Source: CAUPWF01 sp036656795 (GTDB taxonomy: Bacteria > Bacillota > Clostridia > Lachnospirales > Lachnospiraceae). From it: a stretch of DNA of 15,039 nt. This document shows, one piece after another, positions 1 to 6,219 of the stretch. The first letter of the stretch is position 1. The number at the start of each line of letters is the position of its first letter. Where the stretch lies: positions 1 to 15,039 of the forward strand of contig JAVXHR010000034.1 in assembly GCA_036656795.1 (NCBI GenBank). Reading direction: 5' to 3'. A program made the translations under genes and the position numbers. The notes beneath the pieces are model-generated. The model was given only the letters and a program-made list of their open reading frames with translations, did no database searches and was not told the DNA's origin.

Positions 1-23
1 ATAAAAGAATAATAGAAAAATCG

Positions 24-75
24 AATGTCTTTATAGCGAATATCTATTAGACATTTGAGGTGAGACTTTTATAAT
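24..75 (+). promoter_or_regulatory. Promoter and LysR-type operator of the LysR gene
   Basis: A -10 box TATAAT lies at 70-75. A -35-like TTAGAC at 47-52 precedes it with 17 nt spacing (or TAGACA at 48-53 with 16 nt). Just upstream is ATAG-N7-CTAT at 33-47, which matches the T-N11-A dyad of LysR-family operators. A second, wider inverted repeat, AATGTCT (24-30) and AGACATT (49-55), encloses it and overlaps the -35 region. The layout suggests autoregulation by the adjacent LysR protein; this is inferred from position and symmetry only. Confidence 0.5.
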
Positions 76-138
76 GAAAGCAGAGGAAAACTTATGGAAT
101 AAAGTCTTATATAGTTGGTGTCAGAGGGGATAAAAATT

Positions 139-1041
139 ATGAATTTAGAACAAATTAAAACATTTATTAGTGTTGTGAATCATAAAAGCTTTTCGTTAGC
201 AGCAAAAGAGCTATTCTTATCACAGCCTACGATTAGTACACATATTAAGTCAATGGAAGAGGAATTAAGAGTGCAGTTATTGGTACGTTCAACTAAAGAT
301 GTGGTGTTAACTGCAATGGGACTTATCTTTTATCCATATGCATTGAAGATGATTTCTACAGAGCAGGAAGCACTGATGCAGCTACATGGAGCTACTTGCC
401 ACATTCAGGGAAAGGTATCCTTCGCAGTGTCCAGTGTTCCGGCCAACTACTTAATTCCTTCATTTCTTGCGTATGCATGTAAATATAACCCGGAAGTTTC
501 TTATAAAATTGCTGAAAGTGATAGTATGGATGTGATACATAAAATCAGTCATTATGAAGCGGAGATTGGAATTGGTGGAATGAATAGCCAAAACAGTAAA
601 TGTGTATTTGAACCATTGGCGAAAGACCAGATTGTATTGATTACGCCTAATACAGAGTATTATCGTAATATGGGTGCAAATTTTCCGATAGAAACATTAA
701 GTGAAGAAAAGTATGTAAGACGGGAGATAGGAAGTGGAACTAAGATTGTATCAGACGCGTTAGAGAAACAACTGCATTTGCAATTTCACGAAAAAAATGT
801 GGTGGCACAACTTGGGAATACAGAAACCATTAAACATGCAGTGGCAGAGGGAGTTGGAATTGCGTTTATCAGTAAACTTGCAATAGAAGATTTCTTGAAA
901 CTAGGTAAGATACTGGTATTTGAATTGGACGAAGTGGGTGCAAAGAGGGAGTTCTATTTAATCTATCATAAAGAGCGATTATTATCTCCGGTAGCATTAA
1001 ATACAATTGAATTATTGAGAAGATTCACAAAGAAAAAATGA
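139..1041 (+). CDS. LysR-family transcriptional regulator
   Basis: A 300-residue LysR-type regulator. Residues 1-60 form the winged helix-turn-helix, with the typical run SFSLAAKELFLSQPTIS (17-33) and the following HIKSMEEEL. Residues from about 90 to the end form the periplasmic-binding-like effector domain, closest in feel to the CysB/CysL branch that senses sulfur metabolites. The ATG at 139 is preferred over a TTG at 115 because AGAGGGGA (123-130) sits 8 nt upstream. The gene converges on the substrate-binding protein gene of the transport locus and is separated from it by a bidirectional terminator. It is the only obvious candidate regulator for that locus, and the operator-like dyad in its own promoter is consistent with autoregulation. 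The family call is firm; the effector is unknown. Confidence 0.9.
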   Translation: MNLEQIKTFISVVNHKSFSLAAKELFLSQPTISTHIKSMEEELRVQLLVRSTKDVVLTAMGLIFYPYALKMISTEQEALMQLHGATCHIQGKVSFAVSSVPANYLIPSFLAYACKYNPEVSYKIAESDSMDVIHKISHYEAEIGIGGMNSQNSKCVFEPLAKDQIVLITPNTEYYRNMGANFPIETLSEEKYVRREIGSGTKIVSDALEKQLHLQFHEKNVVAQLGNTETIKHAVAEGVGIAFISKLAIEDFLKLGKILVFELDEVGAKREFYLIYHKERLLSPVALNTIELLRRFTKKK

Positions 1042-1053
1042 TTTGAGCAATAA

Positions 1054-1088
1054 AAAAGTGACGATTGCATTTTGCAAACGTCACTTTT
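1054..1088. terminator. Bidirectional intrinsic terminator
   Basis: The perfect 10-bp arms AAAAGTGACG (1054-1063) and CGTCACTTTT (1079-1088) enclose a further TTGCA/TGCAA stem with a TTT loop, separated by one A/A mismatch. The A-run on the left arm and T-run on the right arm make it suitable in both directions. It lies between two convergent genes, the LysR gene and the binding-protein gene. Confidence 0.85.
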
Positions 1089-1117
1089 AAATTTACTTGG
1101 TAAGTATAAAGTTTTAA

Positions 1118-2389
1118 TTAATTATCTGATTTCAAATCCTTATTCAAGTAAGAGGTTGCAGTTTTAGAAATATCTACAGCATCTTTATCAGAGATAGAAT
1201 CAATTTCTTTTGCTTTCTTATACCAATCTTCAAAAGTCATTCCAAGTGGCATTACAGGATCGATTTTCTTTGTGATAAATTCTCCAAAATCTTCTGTTCC
1301 GGCGTCATCTAACAATTCAGTTGACATAAATTTATTAATATTATCTACCGTTGGGATCTCTTCGGCAGGAATCTGAGGATATTGAGTATAATAGTTTATA
1401 TAATTCTCAATGTTCTTTTCAGAGAAACTCCATGTAATGGTTCGCCCTTCGGCAACTGTTTTCATATAAATAGTACGAAGTGCTACATAAGGGTCTACAT
1501 CAAATCCATCAGCAAACATCATTGCAGCATTATATGGGTGTTCATACATGAATTTTATTGCCAGTTCATGAGCAAATACAAGACGTCTTGCAAGTTCAGG
1601 ACATTGTTCCTTGAATTCGTTAGACATCGCGTAGATACAACAAAGTCCCCAGGCATCATCGGTATTAGTATTTTCTTCTACTTTAGCAGCTCCCCATCCA
1701 ATTCCTACAATATGTCCAAATCCTTCAAATTCAGCGGTAGAAGCATAAGGATCACAACAAGAGAAGCCGTCGATTTTACCTGCTTTCAATGCAAACAAAG
1801 CATCTTGAGAGCTCATTTCTACAATGTTATAACTGGAAGCATCTGCTGGGATTCCCAGTTTTTCTGACCAAGTCAGCCATTCGGGATCAATATCCGGAGT
1901 TGCGGTGACAGCAAGGGTTTTACCAACTAATTCTTTAGGATCTTTAATATCATTACTGACTACAAGATATCGAGAACCACCTACATGATTACCTGCTGCC
2001 ATAAAGAAAGGAGCACCTTTGTTGACAGAGAGAATAGCACCTTCAATACCGGTATAACCTACGTCCATCTGTCCACTGGTAAGTGCTTTTAGAGTTTCGG
2101 CTGATTTTGTAACAGTTACATTTAAACCAAGGGCTTCATATATTCCGGCTTTATCACCGATAATACTACCAACCATATGGTCGCAGTTGTAATAACCCAT
2201 TTCAACGGTACGGTCTTTTTCAATATTATTTAATTTACCCATTTTAAATTTTTTTACTTCTTCTTTGGGATCGTATCCCGTTTCTTTTACGTCCTTTGTG
2301 CTTGTTTTTTGGCTGCTATTGTGACAACCGGTCAATGCAGATAAAGACAGCATGGCTACAAGCAAAAAAGAAATCCATCTTTTTTTCAT
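1118..2389 (-). CDS. ABC substrate-binding lipoprotein, NitT/TauT (SsuA-like) type, Cys-rich
   Basis: A 423-residue extracellular solute-binding lipoprotein. The N-terminus has a positively charged start, a hydrophobic core and the lipobox LTGC with Cys22 as the lipidated residue. The body follows the nitrate/taurine/sulfonate fold pattern: YYNCDHM at 66-72, a GLNV..TKSAETLKALTSGQMDVGYTG stretch near 88-114, and DPKELVGKTLAVT near 150-162. Unusual are two vicinal Cys pairs, C211-C212 (in DGFSCCDPYA) and C250-C251 (in WGLCCIYA), plus C69 and C264. Such pairs suit a soft metal or organometal ligand better than a sulfonate. GGAGG (2400-2404) is 10 nt before the ATG. The gene lies 84 nt downstream of the selenocysteine-containing permease on the same strand. 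A second, smaller binding protein is encoded in the divergent operon. The fold is well supported; the ligand is inferred. Confidence 0.85.
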   Translation of the reverse strand: MKKRWISFLLVAMLSLSALTGCHNSSQKTSTKDVKETGYDPKEEVKKFKMGKLNNIEKDRTVEMGYYNCDHMVGSIIGDKAGIYEALGLNVTVTKSAETLKALTSGQMDVGYTGIEGAILSVNKGAPFFMAAGNHVGGSRYLVVSNDIKDPKELVGKTLAVTATPDIDPEWLTWSEKLGIPADASSYNIVEMSSQDALFALKAGKIDGFSCCDPYASTAEFEGFGHIVGIGWGAAKVEENTNTDDAWGLCCIYAMSNEFKEQCPELARRLVFAHELAIKFMYEHPYNAAMMFADGFDVDPYVALRTIYMKTVAEGRTITWSFSEKNIENYINYYTQYPQIPAEEIPTVDNINKFMSTELLDDAGTEDFGEFITKKIDPVMPLGMTFEDWYKKAKEIDSISDKDAVDISKTATSYLNKDLKSDN

Positions 2390-2438
2390 AATTTTTATTC
2401 CTCCAAATGTGATTTTAAATTTGTATGTCTGACAGAAT

Positions 2439-2460
2439 AGGCAATCCGGTGGCCATGCCT
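2439..2460 (-). other. Intercistronic hairpin between permease and binding-protein genes
   Basis: AGGCA (2439-2443) and TGCCT (2456-2460) are complementary, with a short CC/GG pairing inside. The hairpin lies in the 84-nt gap between two co-directional genes. Such hairpins often protect the mRNA end or adjust expression of the binding protein relative to the permease. No strong U-tract follows on the minus strand, so a terminator is unlikely. Confidence 0.3.
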
Positions 2461-2473
2461 TTTTATATTCCGT

Positions 2474-3301
2474 TTATATATCTCTCCAACGTAACAATGC
2501 ACGTTCAATTAGAACCATGATTGTATCAATTAGAAATCCAATTAACCCTGCAATTACCATATATGCAATTACTTTATCAGTTAACATCTTGGATTGTGCT
2601 TCCACCATGCAGTAGCCGAAACCGGCACTGGTCGCGATGAACTCCGCTCATATAACAGACATCCAGCCAAGACCAATGGCTAGTCGCAGTCCTGTCATGA
2701 CACCAGGAAGTGCACCGGGTAATACAACGTCCTTTAAGATGCCTAAGGTACTTGTACCCATGGAGCGTGCCGCATTGTAAAAATCTTTACTAATATCTTG
2801 GACACCTGCAATGGTGTTTAAGATGATAGTAAATACACCACTGAATGTAATTAAGAAGATGGTTGGGCCATCACCAATTCCAAACCATACAATTGCCAGT
2901 GGAACCCATGCCATAATAGGTACTTGTCTCAGTGAATTAATAAATGGTGACATTGCTCGTAACAATTTAGGTGAATACCCCATTAACATGCCTACAGGAA
3001 ATCCTATGGCAAAAGCATATAATGAACCACTTAGAACACGTCTCATGGTAATACCAAGATTCTGAAGTATGTATACATCAGTCATAGAATACCCCACTTC
3101 TTTTATCACATTTTCAAAGAATGGAAATAAGAACGGTTGATTTACAATATGTGCGATCACGTACCATAAAAGGCAGATAATAGCCAATGCAATACATGCA
3201 GCAATATTATAATTCTTACCACCTAGATTTCTCCAACGATTTCTATCTGAAGTGCGAGTAGAAACAATCATTCGGTTTATCTGTTTATTCTTTTCACTCA
3301 A
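2474..3301 (-). CDS. saoP: ABC transporter permease with an in-frame UGA, probable selenoprotein (SaoP-like)
   Basis: A permease of the SsuC/TauC (BPD_transp_1) family, 275 residues if UGA at 2648-2650 (codon 218) is read as selenocysteine. Hydrophobic segments begin near residue 33, and the EAA loop lies at about 174-200 (FYNAARSMG...LPGALPG). Immediately before UGA is LGWMSVI. After it the frame stays open for 57 codons to TAA at 2474-2476, and reads AEFIATSAGFGY, which matches the family's conserved 'AE...GxG' stretch. A hairpin fitting a bacterial SECIS follows the UGA. The proposed start is TTG at 3301, with GGGGGTGAG just upstream; an ATG at 3271 lacks a ribosome site. Read conventionally, the gene would end at 2648 and lose its last membrane segments. 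The product would be the membrane channel for the ATPase encoded at 6220-7077. The saoP name is from memory. A nonsense mutation or sequencing error is the alternative. Confidence 0.75.
2610..2630 (-). promoter_or_regulatory. Candidate bacterial SECIS hairpin in the permease gene
   Basis: On the minus strand, 25 nt after the UGA, the arm CAGTGCCG (2630-2623) pairs with CGGC, a bulged T and ACTG (2618-2610) around the loop GTTT (2622-2619). That gives 8 base pairs with one bulge, and an ACC/GGT pairing can extend it at 2632-2630 and 2606-2604. The loop begins with G, and the UGA-to-loop distance fits the roughly 16-37 nt range known for bacterial SECIS elements. The stretch is markedly GC-rich for this AT-rich gene, as if codon choice were constrained by RNA structure. 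Confidence 0.65.
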
Positions 3302-3503
3302 TTTCTCACCCCCTGCTGAGTCATAATTTAGATAGAACCATATAGAATAATAACAAACTTTATTAGATAACAATAGAAAATATAGGTAATATAGGATATT
3401 GGAATAATGGGATTTACAAATATTAGAATATTCTATAATGACAGAAATATATAGAAATAACCAGTATAGTATATTAATGTGACAAGCGAAGGAGGTGTTT
3501 TAT
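3302..3503. promoter_or_regulatory. Divergent control region between permease and saoT genes
   Basis: This 202-nt AT-rich gap must hold the promoters of both arms of the transport locus. It contains a perfect 12-bp palindrome, TAGAATATTCTA, at 3424-3435. It also has repeated TATAG elements (3381-3385, 3391-3394, 3450-3454, 3465-3469), whose TAG/CTA half-sites resemble the ATAG-N7-CTAT dyad in front of the LysR gene. A -10-like TATAGT occurs at 3465-3470. I could not find a well-spaced consensus -35, which would suit an activator-dependent promoter. The ribosome site GGAGGTG (3491-3497) serves the gene starting at 3504. Confidence 0.4.
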
Positions 3504-3755
3504 ATGGAAAAACCATGTATCGAATATATTAGCGCCTGTGCATGATGTGAGGTTTTTATGGACTTGGTACAAGTCCTTCAGGATACATATAGAGGGAAAA
3601 TAAATGTAAAAACTTATCGTGCAGGAACAGACTTTGAATATATCTCAAAATATGGAGCAGTAACAAAGAGTATGCTTGTAATTAATGAAAGCAAAGCAAT
3701 TACCAAATTAACAAAGGCCAGTGTGGAGTCAGCGTTTGAGGAGGCACTTCAATGA
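3504..3755 (+). CDS. saoT: Thioredoxin-like selenoprotein with Cys-Ala-Sec-Cys site (SaoT-like)
   Basis: A small 83-residue thioredoxin-fold protein of the redox-active-disulfide type, if UGA at 3543-3545 (codon 14) is read as selenocysteine. The start ATG at 3504 has GGAGGTG 6 nt upstream. Reading through UGA gives the active site Ile-Ser-Ala-Cys12-Ala-Sec14-Cys15-Glu at the expected place after the first strand (PCIEYI). The remainder has KINVKTYRAG and a final SMLVINESKAI strand before a helix. An ATG at 3558 would leave a 65-residue fragment without active site or ribosome site. A hairpin fitting a SECIS follows. The stop overlaps the next start (ATGA at 3752-3755), so the two are translationally coupled. 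The likely role is redox handling, or thiol/selenol exchange, of the transported metal species. The name is from memory; Sec is supported by frame, ribosome site, motif and hairpin together. Confidence 0.85.
3560..3576 (+). promoter_or_regulatory. Candidate bacterial SECIS hairpin in saoT
   Basis: GGACTTG (3560-3566) pairs perfectly with CAAGTCC (3570-3576) around GTA. Opening the last pair gives a GGTAC loop. There are 21 nt between the UGA (3543-3545) and the GTA loop, within the spacing known for bacterial SECIS elements. The leading G or GG in the loop matches the SelB-recognised feature of the E. coli fdhF element. Confidence 0.75.
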
Positions 3756-4891
3756 TACTAAATGAGTTCTTGGAATTTTTGCAAAAGGTGATTGTATCGG
3801 CTTGGAATATGATGAATAGTTCTTCCGTCTGGATGGTTATTAGTTTTATTATTGCAGGCATATTGCATGAGTTTTTAAAACCGGAAAAGATTCAAAAGAC
3901 TGCAATTGGTTCTACCAGAGCAAGTGGTGTGTTTTTTTCTACTGTATCAGGAATGTTTATTCCTATCTGTAGTTGTGGAACAATTCCACTTGGTATTAGT
4001 ATGTATTACAGTGGCGCGTACTTAGGTCCAACCCTGGCATTCATGACCAGTACTCCTATGATTAACCCCATTGCATTGATACTGGCATTTGGACTTTTGG
4101 GAAAAGAGATAGCAATTATCTATTTAATTACAGGATTTGTAGGTCCCATGCTGATAGGTATGGTTGCCAATCGATTTGGGGGAAATGAGTTATATCTTGG
4201 AATGAAACAAAAATCGGAGACGGATTCATTAAAAGAAGAGCAGAAAGTATCGGATGTAGGGGGACGGATACAATTAGAGTATGAAGAACCTACATGGATA
4301 GAAAAATTAAAATCAGGAGTATACTGGTCTTTTACGGAGTTAAGTGTCACAATCAGCAAATATACTGTGACAGGAATGTTAATTGCGGGACTTCTTTTTA
4401 ATATTGTGCCTCAGTCTTTTATACAAGCATATCTTGGTCAGCCGGGGTTTGTATCTTTATTGGGGGTTACAATAATTGCTGCGCTTATGTATGTCTGTGC
4501 AGTAGGGCATATTCCATTTATAGCAGCACTGGTTGCTAGTGGAGCGGCACCTGGAGTGGCGATTACTTTTTTAATGGCAGGAGCGGGAACTAATATTCCG
4601 GAACTACTTACCATATCTAAGATGATAGGGAAACGCGCAATGTTCCTTTATTTTGGGATGGTTGTTCTAATTTCAAATGTAGTGGGTTATATTACAAATC
4701 GACTGCTAATGCCGGGTTTTGTGCCGATATTAGATTTTGATCAAACACAACATACTGTTTCTAAGGCAAATAGTTTCATTGTTACAGCGCCACTGTGGCT
4801 GAAGTCAATCTGTAGTGTTATATTAGTATGCTATGCCTTGTACTCCCTTTATAAAATGATAAAACAACATATGATAAAAGACAAAAGGTGA
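3752..4891 (+). CDS. saoE: ArsP/DUF318-family permease (SaoE-like efflux transporter)
   Basis: A 379-residue polytopic membrane protein of the ArsP_1 (PF03773) permease family. Some members, known as ArsP, export trivalent organoarsenicals. Family hallmarks are the first hydrophobic segment, the PICSCGTIPLG motif at 71-80 (Cys73, Cys75), and TSTPMINP at 99-106. A charged hydrophilic loop at about 150-190 separates two membrane halves. The second half has VCAVGHIPF around Cys249 and MAGAGTNIPEL at 275-285. Paired cysteines in a membrane segment suit soft-metal or organometal passage. GAGGAGG sits 7 nt before ATG; the start overlaps the saoT stop, and its own stop overlaps a GTGA. Co-translation with a selenoprotein and an ABC importer suggests export or transfer of a processed organometal. 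Substrate and direction are inferred; the saoE name is from memory. Confidence 0.85.
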   Translation: MILNEFLEFLQKVIVSAWNMMNSSSVWMVISFIIAGILHEFLKPEKIQKTAIGSTRASGVFFSTVSGMFIPICSCGTIPLGISMYYSGAYLGPTLAFMTSTPMINPIALILAFGLLGKEIAIIYLITGFVGPMLIGMVANRFGGNELYLGMKQKSETDSLKEEQKVSDVGGRIQLEYEEPTWIEKLKSGVYWSFTELSVTISKYTVTGMLIAGLLFNIVPQSFIQAYLGQPGFVSLLGVTIIAALMYVCAVGHIPFIAALVASGAAPGVAITFLMAGAGTNIPELLTISKMIGKRAMFLYFGMVVLISNVVGYITNRLLMPGFVPILDFDQTQHTVSKANSFIVTAPLWLKSICSVILVCYALYSLYKMIKQHMIKDKR

Positions 4892-4899
4892 TAATAAAG

Positions 4900-5424
4900 A
4901 TGAATGCTATAAAAAAATTTTTAAGAAAACCAATTGGAAAGGTTTTAATTCTCGTCGTAGTTTTAATTGTATCGTTTCAAATTAAAACGGTACTTACAAT
5001 TCGTGGAAATGAGCAAGTTAGTGTGACAATGAGAAATGCAAATTATGCGCCTAATGTATCAAAAAAAAATAAACTGTTGCAAAAGTTTCAAACAAATTTC
5101 AAAGATACAAAGGTACTGCTTGCTTGTGAAGAAGATGTAACGGGAGACGAATTAAAGGATCTGGTCGTTATCTATCAGAAACAGAAACAGGTGCAGATGG
5201 TTACGGTAATTGGTGCCGGTCAGAATTCCGGTTATCGATTTTCAAAACCAGTTCCGGGACCAAAGGAGAATCAGAAAATTCAATTTCGGAATATTGATAA
5301 AGAGGGTGTGATAGAATTTATCATATCGGGAGAAAAAAAAGGTGCAACAGGATATGCAATTTATCGCATGATAGAAGATGAACCGGTAGACTTGTTTGGA
5401 GAAGGAATGGAAGATTGTTGTTAG
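4900..5424 (+). CDS. saoC: Membrane-anchored protein ending in Cys-Cys (SaoC-like)
   Basis: A 174-residue protein with a short basic start and one hydrophobic segment (about residues 13-29), so the bulk should lie outside the membrane. Position 79-91 (DVTGDELKDLVVI) resembles a calcium-binding FG-GAP/VCBS-type loop. The most telling feature is the last two codons, TGT TGT before TAG: a vicinal dithiol at the free C-terminus, after GEGMED. I recall the family as 'Cys-Cys-COOH (seleno)protein SaoC', in which one cysteine can be selenocysteine; here both are Cys. The ATG at 4900 follows GGTGA at 4887-4891 by 8 nt. A GTG at 4888 overlapping the upstream stop is an alternative start adding 4 residues. 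The C-terminal pair could present a metal to SaoB or accept one from it; this is inference. Confidence 0.8.
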   Translation: MNAIKKFLRKPIGKVLILVVVLIVSFQIKTVLTIRGNEQVSVTMRNANYAPNVSKKNKLLQKFQTNFKDTKVLLACEEDVTGDELKDLVVIYQKQKQVQMVTVIGAGQNSGYRFSKPVPGPKENQKIQFRNIDKEGVIEFIISGEKKGATGYAIYRMIEDEPVDLFGEGMEDCC

Positions 5425-5427
5425 CAT

Positions 5428-6213
5428 ATGAATACAAATAAAGCAATTAGTATATTTATCATAGGATTTTTAGTATTGGGGTTGAGTTGTGTCTTTTTCC
5501 TACCAAGGGAAGCAGAAAAAAATAAAAAAGCCATTATAAAAATGGGAGCAGGCGATGATATCTCCGGAATTTTAATGAATGAAATTAAAAACAATATGGA
5601 GGGGAGATGTGAACAATCCGATATGGTGGAAGAATCTTCGTTTATGGATTGTTGTAGTAATTCTGCACAGTGGGCATTGAATGCAAAAGAGATAAATGTT
5701 GGTTTCTACTGTAATCACATAGCAAAGCATACGGTTGAAAACAATACTAATGTAGTAATCTATGCGCCAGCCGTCATGAATGCGGAAGTAATTGGTTATA
5801 AAAAAAATTGGAATCAAGTGCATAAACTGGGAATTACACAAGGGAGGCAGCAGTCTAAAAGAATAGCAAAAGAGCAATATCCACAGATAGAATCCTTTGA
5901 AGAAATCACACAAAAAGGAATTATGTATTGTATGGAAGATGAACAAGTAGACGGTATGATATTAGATATTACAAAGGCAGCAGGAGTGCAAGAGTATGAA
6001 TACAAGCCACTTTCTAATACGGATTATATATCCTATGTACTTGTTGTAGAAAAAGAAATTATCGAGACAGAAGCATTTTCTGAATTCATAGATGCGTACA
6101 ATAAGGCAGTAGAAGCGTTAAATAATAAAAACTATTTAGCGAAGAAATTGCGAGTGAGTGTAACTTGGTTGGAACAGAAACATATAAAATTTTTGATATT
6201 ATCGGAGGAATAG
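5428..6213 (+). CDS. saoB: Small ABC-type substrate-binding protein with Cys-Cys motif (SaoB-like)
   Basis: A 261-residue exported binding protein. The N-terminus has a hydrophobic stretch (6-25) containing Cys21 in a poor lipobox (LGLSC), so it is a signal anchor or atypical lipoprotein. Residues 34-100 follow a binding-protein pattern (KMGAGDDISGILMNEIK, then EINVGFYC). A vicinal pair C75-C76 lies in SSFMDCCSNSAQ, with C61 and C95 nearby. Later segments (VVIYAPAVMNAEVIGY, VDGMILDITKAAG) look like the second lobe. It is three nt after saoC, with only a distant GGAAG ahead of the ATG, which suggests translational coupling. The ATPase gene follows after 6 nt. I recall this as the SaoB (seleno)protein family, here in a Cys form. 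Why the locus also encodes a second, larger binding protein is unclear. Confidence 0.75.
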   Translation: MNTNKAISIFIIGFLVLGLSCVFFLPREAEKNKKAIIKMGAGDDISGILMNEIKNNMEGRCEQSDMVEESSFMDCCSNSAQWALNAKEINVGFYCNHIAKHTVENNTNVVIYAPAVMNAEVIGYKKNWNQVHKLGITQGRQQSKRIAKEQYPQIESFEEITQKGIMYCMEDEQVDGMILDITKAAGVQEYEYKPLSNTDYISYVLVVEKEIIETEAFSEFIDAYNKAVEALNNKNYLAKKLRVSVTWLEQKHIKFLILSEE

Positions 6214-6219
6214 TAAGCA

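Noticed and set aside
1382..1867. 161-codon plus-strand frame opposite the binding-protein gene
   Set aside because: It is antisense to a well-supported lipoprotein gene, has no ribosome site and its translation resembles no protein family.
1118..2389. Taurine or sulfonate as the substrate of the binding protein
   Set aside because: The fold alone does not fix the ligand. No sulfonatase or dioxygenase genes are nearby, and the Cys pairs and sao context argue for another ligand.
2648..2650. UGA in the permease as a simple nonsense mutation (pseudogene)
   Set aside because: The downstream frame is fully preserved with family-conserved residues, a SECIS-like hairpin follows at the right distance, and another UGA/SECIS gene lies 240 nt beyond the start. 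Not fully excluded without genome-wide Sec machinery data.
3558..3755. Short ORF from ATG 3558 as the real gene
   Set aside because: It has no ribosome site, lacks the thioredoxin active site, and its start lies in the SECIS region of the longer frame beginning at 3504.
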